Below are positions 26,486-37,700 of a stretch of 64,000 nt of DNA, piece by piece (position 1 is the first letter of the stretch; each line of letters opens with the position of its first letter). The notes under the pieces were generated by a model. The model ran no database searches. It was not told where the DNA came from and saw only the letters and a list, made by a program, of their open reading frames with translations. Origin of the DNA: Lanius collurio. Taxonomy: Eukaryota > Chordata > Aves > Passeriformes > Laniidae. A program made the position numbers and the translations under genes. The stretch lies in contig JACBWW010000004.1 in the NCBI GenBank assembly GCA_020086605.1, positions 25,216,810 through 25,280,809 of the forward strand, written 5' to 3'.

Positions 26486-27937
26486 TGATAAATCCCTTTC
26501 CATTTATTTCACTAAGGACAACCTTCATGCATACCTTAGAAAGGATCCTTTTCCAGAGCTCAGCATAGAATTATTCATTTTCTTCAAAAATCTGTGAAGA
26601 TTTATCTTCTTGCATATGATTCCATTTCTTTCTACCCTGTAATTTTTTTAATCTCCACATACAAAACTATATGTTATGACATTCATTCTTTTCATGGTAG
26701 ACTATAAGTTTCATGCATAGCACTAATCATTCAGATCAGTTTGTTTTCCATCTGCCCTTTAAGAAAGAAAACAGTTGGTAGTTGGTAGTGTCTTTTGAAG
26801 TTAAGACCTCCTATTTTTAATTGTAGTAATGCATATGGAATAAAATAGGAAGTTCCTTGTCTATTTTGCTTATGGAAGATTTCTGTGTTCGTTGCAGCCT
26901 TAATTTTGTCTACATGTGAGTTAATTTACAATAATTTCTTTACATTTCCTTATTTACTTCATCACAGTTGTAACCCTGTCTTCAACAGACTTCAGATGAC
27001 TATGATTGCCTTTTATAGTAATGAAATTTTTATTGAATTTTATAAACTAGTAAAATTACACTTGAATTGACCTATAAATCGAAAATTCTTATTAAATTCC
27101 TCAGGGCAAATTTATTAAGGTCTCTCCAAAAGTTATTTTACTTGGTGAGAGGAGTTGCTAAGCAGTAAAGGAAACCTACATAGGGATGCTTACACTGAAC
27201 TATTCTAAAGAGAGATTAGCATATTTTTAAATTATTTTCGCATTATTTTTATTTTATTGTTATTTTCAATTTTATTAATAATATTCGATATTATGAAATA
27301 AGAGAAATTTCCTAGAAATTGTGTGGGTTTGCTTGAAGCTCCCCATCAGTAACCTGCATTAATTCTGTACTGCTGAACAATGTGGACAGAGATTGAGATC
27401 TACCTTATTATTGTATCCAGAAGTAAAGTGTCCAGAAATGGAAATGTTTTTAAATTAATAAGACATTATAGATGTTAAAAATGAAGATGTGACAAAAAAA
27501 TTTCTCTGTTTTTGGTAGACAGGTGAACACAAGTACCTCACAATCATAGCAGAGATAGTAGATAGTGTTAATGAAAAAATCTTCAAGATGCAAGGGCTTA
27601 AAATTAGGAAAGAATGTTCTTAAAAATATCACTGCAGCTCAAATTTTCCTCTAGTCCTTAAAATTAGTTGGTTGTTTCATAGCACAGAAAAAGATACTTC
27701 ATTACTTAGTATTTCCCTCCTTAGTATTTTATTATCATTCTGGTCCTCAAATAACAGATAAGCAATAGTCAATTGACAATAGTTCACAAATATCTCTTTC
27801 AAATCTTGGGCAAAGTCTATAAATAGACACAAATAACAGAAAAACCTCCTTCTTCTTCTTTGAAATGCTGTACATAATGACCTAAATAGCACATGTGGAA
27901 GTAATTTCAGTATTTTATACTTGTAACTCTTTATAGA
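26486..27937. other. Unique AT-rich noncoding DNA
   Basis: No gene or clear repeat. Around 27230-27300 the sequence is very AT-rich (runs of TTATTTTTATTTTATTG type). A 98-codon reverse frame at 27677-27973 is not supported by a domain. Confidence 0.6.
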
Positions 27938-28012
27938 TGCGCCCTTTGGGCGCAATCCAGCAAAGCTTTGCACATATGCTTAAGTTTATGCATTTTGAGT
28001 AGTCCCAAGGCT
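27938..28012. repeat. Old palindromic MITE-like repeat, one half
   Basis: AATCCAGCAAAGC, ACATATGCTTAAGTTTATGC and TGAGTAGTCCCA follow the order of a palindromic interspersed repeat seen in reptile and other amniote genomes ('atccagcaaagcacttaagcacatgcttaa...gagtagtccca'). Only one half is clear; the mirrored half is too decayed. It starts with a GC hairpin, TGCGCCC TTT GGGCGCA (27938-27954), unusual in this AT-rich context. Class and name are uncertain. Confidence 0.45.
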
Positions 28013-28072
28013 TTTGTTGATACTGTTTGTACAAATGCCACATGATTGTTCTCTTTCATGCAATACCTTTAA

Positions 28073-28107
28073 GAAAAAAAGAGAAGGAAGGAAAGGAAAG
28101 AAGAGGC
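28073..28107. repeat. Purine-rich tract
   Basis: A run of A then GAGAAGGAAGGAAAGGAAAG-type purines with no pyrimidine; low-complexity DNA. Confidence 0.75.
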
Positions 28108-31100
28108 TCACTTAATCTTGGTCCATAGTAGTTTGAAACCCCTGACACTCAAGTTATTGTAAAATTTTGGGGGTTTTAAGAAAATGAGAGAAACTGCTTA
28201 ATGTCTAATTATGGGAAAGACTTGATTTGGATGAATTTTTTGGGTTTTATTCAAACTAATTTAATCAACTGCAGTATTTACCTAGCAATTCTATGAGAAC
28301 AGACTTCATGTGAGATTTCTTATGCTCTTTGAGCCAGTGCATGTACAAGAATGCAAGACCAGCATTTTTATTTTTACCTTGGCCCTTGACTCAGAGAACC
28401 AACTACAGCTAGGAAGTGCAGAGGAACGAGAAAATAGGAAGTATTTTTTGAAGCCTTTGACAAGTTCACTTCTGCTTTAGTTTGAATTCTGGGCACTAAC
28501 TCAGATCACCTCTTATTTTAGCCAAACCTGGAAGCTAAACCTTTGCTGGTTTTGTTCAACCTCTGCCCCTTCTTCCTGTCCCACAGTCCTCAACTCACAC
28601 ACTACCTGAGAATCTATTTTGACAGCCGTATTTTTCCAACAGGAAAATACTTTACACGTATGTTAGTTTCAGACTCGGTACATGCAGCTCCCTCTCTTAC
28701 CTCAATATGCCTCCCCTTCTATTCAGTTATGCCTGTGCAGGCTCAGCCCAGCACACAGCAGATAGTCTCATCTGTGTAAAAACACACTGAGGACAAATCG
28801 TGCATCTAATTATTTTTGTATATTGCCTAAGCCTGTAATATATTGCTTTGGGTGCATTTTGGAGTCAGGGAAAGGAAGTTAAAAAAAACCCAGGCCTTTC
28901 CTCTTGGAAATCTCTTCCAAAGGTTTTAGACAGCTTTTGGTGTAAAATAAAAAGATGTTATTGCAAAAGTGGTGGGAAATGAGCAGTGATTTTAATTTAC
29001 TTTCATGTTGTTTCCCCACTAAGTTCAATCTAAGGTGAAACATCGTGTTGATGTCAAATTTTGCTTCAAGCAAAACAATAGAAGAGCTCTAAAATTAATG
29101 TAGGTGTCCAGTCAGAGGCCTTATACAGCCATTAACAGCAGTACCAGCTTGAGATAATGCATTATAAGCATGAAAAATTCAACAGTCATTGCTGTGTTCT
29201 GATCTCTTTCCCTTTTTCTTACTTTGTTTTCTACAGAATCTGCTGCACATTCCCAAACTGGTCTTTCTGCTAGTTTACCCCACAGAAATGCACTGGCTCT
29301 GGATCATTATGACTAATGAAATTGCTGAGAAGTGATTTTTTGTTGTCAAAATATAATGCCACTCTAGAACTTTCACCATACATTAGGACTCTGTAACAAG
29401 GGCTTATGGTTGCCTGAGGCACAACTTTGATTCAGCTTCACTCCATCTTTAGCCACCCAGTTCAATGCACTATTGTAAGATGAGCTGAATACTGAAATTC
29501 AATGCAACTGGGAGATGAATGCTATTTTATAGCTATATACTGTAAAATTGTTAGGTCTTTTGTTATCATCTATTGACTTTCAAAAAAAGTAAAAAAGGTC
29601 TCTGAGCCCATTTAGAGCATGAAAACAAATTATAACAGCATTAAGGCACAGAGTGCTGAGTTAAAATGAGCTGTTGTGCACACTGTTCTCCAAATTCCAC
29701 TGCAAATTTGCAATCCACATGTTGTGGTTTCAGATTCAAACCTGTGGCTGCAATTACTGTTGGCCACTATGCATTTTGTCTGACAAATGACTCGGCCGAC
29801 TTAAAAATCAGATCTTATAGTCTCCAGAGGACAAGATGCTCTTATCCATGAGCTTTCAGCTCTTGGATATTTCACATACAGTTTTCAAAAAAGAAACAGT
29901 TGAGGTATATTGATGCTTCATGTAATGAAATCTTCCATAAGAGCAAAAGAGCAAAAAAAAAAAAAAATGTAACACTACTGTTCTGGACACAGGTGTTCAT
30001 AAAACATTTAATTTCAAGTGATAAGGTTTGCCTCACATTAGCATTTACAGGACTAAAGACAGCAATAATTTGGGTTCCCTGAATGTATTATCATTATCAA
30101 ATCCTGCAGCCTTACAATAATTTTTCCATAAATTTAAGATTAACTATTATTTTCTCATCTATAAATAAAATATAATCATCTTAAAAATCAATGAAGGGAA
30201 AACCATCAAATCCATTAACCTGACTAAGAATTCCTTCAGGCCGATAATATGAACTGCAGTGTACTGGATCTTTCACTTTATTGAGCTATATCTCTTTGTA
30301 TGGCAACCAGCAGGGAAGAAAAATCAAATCTAAAATCAAAGACTAAGGGGTTTTGTTCTGGAAACCAGTGAGGTAAGGATTGAATATACTCTTATGCCTG
30401 GAGTTAACTTTTTTCACCTTAATTTGCAATCAGACACAATAAAAAAAAGATATTGCCCCTGGAAGGAAGCACCTTTATTACCATTCCAACTATTTTCTGT
30501 ACTTTTTATCACTTCTAAATCCTTTGTTTTTCAATTCACCTCCATAACCTTGCAACAGTAAACACATTTACTTGTCTTTGCTGACTGTCAACCAATACCA
30601 TCTGCTCTTTGGGGCCTTAAAAATAGTAACACATATATGGGTCACAACTGTAGTCTCTAGATAACCATGTAGCAGATCCAGGTGATTAATTTTTCCACAA
30701 CCTTTATCTTACCCAGGGGCAGACTTCTGCTGTGTCTTTCCCTAGTGAACATTTCTCATAAAATCTGAAATTAACAAAAATGCAATCTTACTGAAAAACT
30801 GTATTTCATAGAGGACCCATGTCAACTAACAGAAGGGGTTGTTAGTCAGCTGCCTTGTTTGAACTTGATCCAAAGGCATTTCTACTCTCTTTCATAAACA
30901 GAAGTGGTTCAAGCCATAAAACTGTGAAACTGGGACAAATCAACAGGGGTCTTTTTTGTGTAAAAGAAAAGAAAAATAGTGGCATTAGCCGCTGCTTTCA
31001 GGATGTCCTGGCAGTGTTGCTTCTCTTCAATACTACTTTTTCTGTCTGTGAGCAGGTATTCTGCATATACTGTTTCTCATGATGCACACATTCAAGCTTT

Positions 31101-31479
31101 TTAATCCCTGACCATACAGGATAAGCTAGTTTACAAGATGACGATATGATATGTCATAATGGTTTATTTCAAAGTAAGATTAGATGGAAAACACTGATGT
31201 CAAAAAGTCTATGTTAAAAGTAAAATTATGCAAGCAAGCATTAATTTCATCTTTGACTTCGTATGCATAAATAACATATATAGATGCACTACCATTGTCC
31301 CTTAAGCATTCTTTTAAAGACACAGCAGTTTATATTTGCTTAATAATAAAAGAAATCCTAATTTTCTTCTGCTTTTATCATTTCATGTGTCACAGAGTTC
31401 TTGTTTATAGAACACTATTTAAATTCCACTTTAAAGATAGAATTACTTCTATTGCTATTATCTTATTCCCATAATCTTG
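28108..31479. other. Unique AT-rich noncoding DNA
   Basis: No gene supported. An A15 run is at 29953-29967. A pyrimidine tract ending CTACAG at 29231-29236 resembles a splice acceptor, followed by a frame open for about 32 codons; see findings. No other structure seen. Confidence 0.55.
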
Positions 31480-31736
31480 AATGATTTTCTTATAATAAAA
31501 AAGAATTTATTTTTATGTAAGTATATCTGGTTTGTCATCCTTAATCCTGCAGGAAAAAAGTTGTATAAAGGTTCAATTACACCCACAAAATCCTTTAGAC
31601 AAAGTCTGGGGTGAAGCTTGGATCCAATAACATTAGCATCCTCTCTGAGTAGGAGTTTAGAAAGCAAGGTGGTCCTTTTTGCACCTCATGGCTCAAAAGG
31701 AGGGTCTAGCTAAAAAACTTGTCTGAAGCTCTCACT
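31480..31736 (-). repeat. Unclassified interspersed repeat, copy A
   Basis: On the reverse strand this segment aligns well with 33,080-33,935 once the LTR there is removed. Shared landmarks in order: GTGAGAGCTTCAGACAAGTT, CCCTCC..TTGAG, GAGGTGCA, CTCAGAGAGGA, GGATCCA, TTTGTC, CTAAAGGATT, GTGTAATTGAACCTTTATAC, CCTGCAG and ATTAAGGATGA. Similarity fades at both ends, so the two are copies of one element about 310 bp or longer. I do not recognise the family; an old LTR or ERV-internal piece is plausible. The 69-codon reverse frame inside is not conserved as a gene. Confidence 0.7.
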
Positions 31737-33079
31737 CCATCCATAACAAGTGAAAATAACCCATTTAGGAAATTGATTTTAATCTGATTTTAGTTTTAAT
31801 TCTTTCAAATGCTTATTATTTTTTTCAAATTAAAGTTCTACTTTCTAAAAAGGACTAATTCATAGCAAGGGAAAGGTAAGCTGGGAATTTAAATTTTATT
31901 ACTCATTGACAGTTATGTTCTAATATATTGAAAGGTTCTTTCCTATTGAAATTATAAGCATTAGAAAAAAAAAAGTTTTATTTTGGCATGTCCTGCTTAG
32001 TAAACTATTTGTTTTTACTGACAAAAATATTCAGCAATTTAAGAAACAATTTTTAATTTGGTTGTAATTGGAGCTACATACAAAGAAGCCCTAAAAAAGG
32101 TATTATTTTATGAAAGTCTTATTCATGTAATTCTCTGTCACTTGTCAACAGTAAAGAATTGAAAAAAAGGATCTCCATTATTAAGTATTCTGCAATAGAT
32201 GTTTTCTACAAAATTCCTTTTATTCCCCCTACAATTTCAGAAACTAGATACAGGGAAAGATATCATTTAAAGCTGTAATATAAATATTTCCTCTTCCTTG
32301 GCCTGCCCATGTACAGGTATTAATGGGCATGCACACTGTGCTGTGCCTGTAACATAGTTTAAGATTTCACAGCTAATGACATGGTTCATGTAACATTCTT
32401 TTGAATGACTGTATCCAAATCAGGAATACATATTTAAATTCAATATATTGAATTTAAAATGTTATTTGGTTGCTGTTGTAAATGCAAGGGATGAAATTTT
32501 TATTGGACAGATAGAAAACTTAAATCCTCTTGTGTCCAGGAGATGGGTAAAGTAAGAATTCCATTGAATTAATCTGGAATATTCATTCCAAACATATGTA
32601 TGTAACTATATGTGACTATATGAGTTTGAACATAAGAGTTTCTGTGTATGCTGTGGGAACTGCACTCTGAGGTCAATGGGAAAGATGGAAACTGCTCAGG
32701 TGTCTGAATCAAAATGTGACATCTGAATTTACAACAATACATCCTTCTGGGAAAAAAAAAAAAAAAAAGAACAGAAATAGGATTTATAGTCCTAAACTGT
32801 AATCCCTATAAATAGAAAATATTTTTAATTAGTAGTTTTGTAAATATTCATTTTCCATTAAAAATTTAAAACTTTTACAGCAAGTATGCTTTGTAGTGGA
32901 CTGTAAATATTTTTGTTTGAAAGGTTCTGTAAAAATACTGAATATTCTCAATCCCTAGGAAGTTTGAGCATCACCAAGAAAGAGACTTATACCTTCATAG
33001 TGGTAAGGGAAGAGTGAATGGATTTTGAGCTTGGTGGAAGCTTGATTTCAGACAGGATTAAGGGAGTAACTGTGTCAAA
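31737..33079. other. AT-rich spacer between the inverted repeat copies
   Basis: No gene. It holds a 26-bp perfect AT-rich palindrome (32433-32458; half-site TTTAAATTCAATA) and an A17 run (32752-32768). Confidence 0.6.
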
Positions 33080-33211
33080 GTGAGAGCTTCAGACAAGTTT
33101 ATTAGTGAATCCCTCCATTGAGTCATTGAGGTGCACCCTCTCACTTTATTAAGTCCTTCTCAGAGAGGAGTCTGGGTGTGGCTGGATCCAGTCTTAGTCA
33201 CAGATTTTGTC
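33080..33211 (+). repeat. Unclassified repeat, copy B, left part
   Basis: Left half of the second copy of the repeat at 31480-31736, now in + orientation. It runs from GTGAGAGCTTCAGAC to ACAGATTTTGTC and stops where the LTR insertion begins; the rest resumes at 33818. Confidence 0.7.
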
Positions 33212-33224
33212 GATCATTCCTGTT

Positions 33225-33817
33225 TGTGCTGGTTTTGGCTGGGGTACAATTAATGGTCTTCACAGTGGCTGGTATTGGGCAAAGCTTTAGACCTGTGCTG
33301 AACATGGAGTTGATAACACAGTGATGATTTTGGTATCGTTGAGCAGGGCTTACACAGAGCCAAGGCCTTTTCTGCTTTTCCTATGGCCAGGCTTGTGAGG
33401 AAGCTGGGGGTGCATGGGAAGTTGGGAGGAGACACAGCTGGGACGGGTGACCTCAACTGACCAAAGGGACATTCTGGACCATGTGGCATCATGCTCATCA
33501 TATAGAGTCAGAGAAAGAATGATGAAGGACGATCATTTGGTGATGGTGTTTGTCTTCCCAGGTCACCATTACTCATCATGGGCCCCTGTTGTCCTGGGGA
33601 TGGCTGAACACCTTCCTGACCATGGGAAGCACTGAGTTAATTCTTTGTGTTGCTTTGCCTGTGTGTATGGCTTTTGCTTTCCCTATTAAACTGTCTTCAT
33701 CTCAACCCACAAGTTTTCCACCTTCCACCCTTCCAATTCCTTCCCCAATGCCTTTGGTGGTGGAGTGAGCAGGCAGCTTCATGGGCCTTGATTGCCAGCT
33801 GGGGTGAAACCACAACA
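33225..33817 (+). mobile_element. Solo LTR (ERVL-like), nested in an older repeat
   Basis: A 593-bp element starting TGTGCTGGTTTTGGC and ending GAAACCACAACA, similar throughout to the LTR at 61,684-62,267. It has TG...CA ends and an ATTAAA poly(A) signal at 33685-33690. The position matching the other copy's TATA box reads GAGTTAATT, so the core promoter looks lost. No internal viral region is present. It interrupts the repeat copied at 31480-31736, so the insertion is younger than that repeat. Flanks TTGTC (33207-33211) and ATGTC (33818-33822) may be a decayed 5-bp duplication, but 13 extra bases (33212-33224) then separate the left one from the LTR. Confidence 0.82.
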
Positions 33818-33935
33818 ATGTCTAAAGGATTATGTAAGTGTAATTGAACCTTTATACAGCTTTGTCCTGCAGAATTAAGGATGATAAACAACATATATTT
33901 ATACAAAAAGAAATTATTTATTATGAAAATGGTTA
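33818..33935 (+). repeat. Unclassified repeat, copy B, right part
   Basis: Continues the repeat directly after the LTR: GTCTAAAGGATT, GTGTAATTGAACCTTTATAC, TCCTGCAG and AATTAAGGATGATAAAC match the reverse strand of 31480-31610 in order. Similarity fades near 33935. Confidence 0.7.
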
Positions 33936-34439
33936 GACTGAAAGATCTTAATCACAATTATTTGGTACACAATATAGGTAGCTATAACTACAAGTAAAAT
34001 ATAGTGAACTATTTTTTAAGCAATATCAAAGCACTAATATTGAAGCAGGCAAAACCAATTATCAAGTAGAGATTGATTTTACTCACCCATACCAACAACT
34101 ATGGGCCAACCTCTTTCACTCAGCTTCGAGGAGTAAACTTGAGGGGCACCGCCATGCAAAGGAAGGAATCTCCACACACACTCCAAGAAGGGCTGTGCTG
34201 CAAGAACCTGCCATTAAAAAGTGGGACTAGACTTTTATCATATGATTGTCAGTTAAATGTTTCAGACCAGCTGTCTCATCTCAGTATCTTTAGATATCAG
34301 TAGCATCATTTGTTTATTCTTTTATCATGTACTTGTTTATTTTTTTATCAGGTACTTTAGGAGGTCTGCCACGTCTTTGCCTCACTATTAGGATGTTTAA
34401 CTTTGAGATTGATGAGTCAGGCTGATTTCCACATTTCTT
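33936..34439. other. Noncoding DNA
   Basis: No gene or clear repeat. A 76-codon frame at 34073-34303 is not supported. Confidence 0.55.
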
Positions 34440-34795
34440 AACACCAAAAGCAGCCTGAGGGACGTTGGGCGGCCTCGGAGCCTCCGGGCCCTGCCGGACC
34501 GAGGCCTCGCTGGGCCGAAGCCGTGGCCCCCTTCCCCTTTTCCTGATGCCACATCACGGACCCTGGGTCGCTGGGGGAGGAACCGTCCCAGAGCCTAGGC
34601 GGCTAAACCCAGCCATGGACTGCTAAACCCAGCCATGGACTGCTAACCCAGCCATGGACTGCTAAACCCAGCCATGGACTGCTAACCCAGCCATGGACTG
34701 GCACACAGATAAACTCAGCCATGAACTGCTGCACAGCTAAAATCTTTCCAGAGCAGCTTCTTGGGACCGTTGGATCTCCCCTGTTCTCAATCTAC
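34440..34795. other. CpG-rich patch containing a minisatellite
   Basis: From about 34453 to 34590 the sequence is strongly GC-rich with many CpGs (GACGTTGGGCGGCC, CCGGACCGAGG, GGGCCGAAGCCG), in contrast to the CpG-poor window. It passes into a 19-20-bp tandem array (34602-34727) and returns to AT-rich DNA near 34795. It may be a recent insertion such as an unrecognised LTR, or a small CpG island. No gene is seen. Confidence 0.6.
34602..34727. repeat. Minisatellite, 19-20-bp unit, five copies plus one decayed
   Basis: Units of the form GCTAA(A)CCCAGCCATGGACT start at 34602, 34622, 34642, 34661 and 34681; the third and fifth lack one A. A longer sixth unit (34700-34727) carries GGCACACAGAT and reads AACTCAGCCATGAACT. 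High identity between units indicates recent tandem duplication, so copy number may vary. Confidence 0.95.
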
Positions 34796-37700
34796 AGGCC
34801 TTTTTTCTGTGTACTCGTAATGTACTAACCAAAAAAATCCAGATCTGAGCTTTCTAACTGCAACAGAAATGAATTTACTTTGATTTACTTACTATTAAAG
34901 ACTATTAGCTATGTTTTAATATAAGCTAGAAATTAAAATGAATTATAATGAAGTACTCTGAGTTTTATCTTCTGGGGCAATCTAAATTATGTAGTTTTGG
35001 TATTAGGTGTGAAACGTAGGACATTCGAAATTTTTTGATGTTGTTTATGCTGCTGGAATGTAAGATCTGTTCATATAAAAAAATCATAACAGATTGTAAG
35101 GTCTTTTTTCTATTTTCTTCATAATTTCATGTTGGCACATCCATGAAATATGACACAATAATTAATTAGCTTTAAGGATAAAATAAGACCACAAACTTTC
35201 TACACTGAATGCACATGCAAAAATGCAGAGCCGTTATCAGTAGTGAAATGTGTGGCATTAAATAAAGAAATAAACTTCAAAATTTTGTCATAAATGTATT
35301 TTAAATTATTACTTGCCAGCCTAAAATGATACAAGTTTCATTACTAAAGCTGTTATATTATTGTGCTGCTATGTATATTGACAGAGTATAATTTTATTAT
35401 TAATAGTTCTAAGCCAAAATTTAATTTTATAACATCATTTCTTATTGGCAAGAGTCTCCAAATTCTACTGCAGAACAAATTCTAGCATGTGACATCCATT
35501 CAGTGAATACTCTATCATTAGTGTTCTTTTTTATTCATTCTGTGTGCAAAACTTTATGGATGTTTATAAAACTCTACTGACAAGGCATGATGGAAACAAG
35601 ACAATGTCAAGTATTTGTTTCTGATGTGACACCCAGCTCTTCATGCCAGAAACAATTTTCTTCAGAGCTGCTGAAACAACATATTACAGTCAAAGAATGT
35701 CTTTGGTAAATCCTTAATAGCAACTGTAGCATTTCTATGTGATACACTTCTGGCTCACTTGTGGAAGAACTGCTATATTTATTATTTTGAGATTTTTCTG
35801 GCAGTACTGTGAAATTAAAAATGGCAAGTTACACAGGCCTGAAAGGAGAGAAAAAAATTCTGTAATATAAATGATGGAATAAGCAGGTGTCCATAATGAC
35901 CTTTTATTTTGTTGGTTGCTTGGTTGGTTGTCTTTTCTTCTCTAAACCAAGAAGTAATAGCCTCTTTTCCAAAGTTTTGGTACCCTTTTCAGAAATTTTA
36001 ATTGGACAAATTGTGAATGTGTTTTTTTGGTGTCAGTAATATTTTGAGTTAATAAGTTTTACAGGGTAATTAGAAACTGCCTTCAATCTGTTTTAAATAC
36101 AAAGGCTAGAAAATGCAAGGCCTTATTTACTCTCCTACAATTCAGACTTTTGCTGAGTTCACTTAGAGCAGAATTAGATCCAAAGTTTCAGATCTTATAC
36201 CTTTCCACTGAACAGTTTTGCATCAGATTCTGGATTAAGAGCACTAGTTACTAGTATATAATAGACTATGAAAATACTTGAAGTTACATGTGTTAAAGAC
36301 GTTCCTAACTCATCAGTGAAAAGAAAACAAGTACCTCATTCTCCACATCTTCATACAGTATAGTTGCTGATTTGCATTAATGCAAAGGAAAAGAGAACAG
36401 GCCATCTGGAACATCTACCTTTTTAAAATTACTTTATCTTCCATTATCCTACAAGAGCAGGAAACATGGGGAAAGGTGTGAGTAGGAGGAATATGGATGG
36501 GAAATTAGTAGAAAACTGTGAAAAATCAATACTATCCTTTAATTACAAAGATTGAATTGTTCCTCATTTTGCTGGTTCCCTTACCGGGACTGGAAAGTCA
36601 CAACAGTGAGGAGGGTGTAAGGCTTGACAACTCCAATCATGATCATGGGAGATAACTAACTACATTGGGAGCTAACTTTCAGTGTCAGCTGTGTTGAGAT
36701 TTTCATGGTACATCAAGGAAAACCATATAATATTTGTGTGTGAAAATGCGATTTTAGAAAGATTTGGAGGATCTTCTGTTTTATGTATTAGAATGCATAC
36801 ATGCATATTATACACTAAAAAAAACCCAAAGCCAACCTGAAATATTTCTGTTGTAGAAGAAAAGTTGTGAACAATGGCAGTGGAACCCAGTCTAGTCAGA
36901 GATACATGGATGCACTTTCAATAAAAAAGATGAAAAATATTTTATGTAAAAAATTAGTGATAAAGGAGTGTAGCTATTTTCGCATGTATATGTTTCATAT
37001 AACGCTTTCTATCTGATCCAGTCTGCTAGCAGTAGGTGGCTTTGGCACAAACACAGGTAGTTTTTCAAAGATGCACTGTCAACTGCAAGAATTCTATGTG
37101 TAATTAATTTTGTATTATGATTCTTCCTACACAAATTTCGCGCTATTACTATTTAAAAGAACACAAAAACAAATAGCAGTATATTCATATGTAATTTTAA
37201 ATTTTGATTGATATAAGCAAGAATTCAATGTTCTTCATTCCAGTGGCAGTGTTGGCTTGAAGTTTTTCCCTATTTGTTTAAAATTAGATGTCCTCCTCTG
37301 CAGCAAGAAAACAAAGAAGATTAACGTATAGGTGTAATTTAGCAGACTCTTACAGTTTACTTCCAGTAATTCCCTGAGCTTGTTTTGTTGCATGTCTGCA
37401 TTTTTTATTTCCTTTCCTTCTTCCTGCTGCTGCTGCTGCTGCAGTTAGCAGAACAGAGCCCAGTTGTCAGTCCCAGTAGTGAACCAATCTTTGCCATATG
37501 CCTCTGTTTAAACTTTAAAGTGAATAAACAGTCTCTGCCTGGCTTAATTAAGAAGTTCTCCAATGCTCTTTACTTTTTTTAGTCAATTTTTTTTTTCTGA
37601 TAGATCTGCCAAATTATACAGAGAAAAACACAGACACAACCCTTGAAGAAAACAGAAATTTTAGTAGGCACAATCTTAGTTTTCTGTTTTCATGTGGCAA

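Noticed and set aside
32433..32458. 26-bp perfect palindrome as a regulatory or cruciform site
   Set aside because: Almost wholly A/T; such palindromes arise readily in AT-rich DNA.
37385..37582. 65-codon frame with a leucine run over (CTG)6, resembling a signal peptide
   Set aside because: The leucines come from a short trinucleotide run; nothing else supports a secreted protein.
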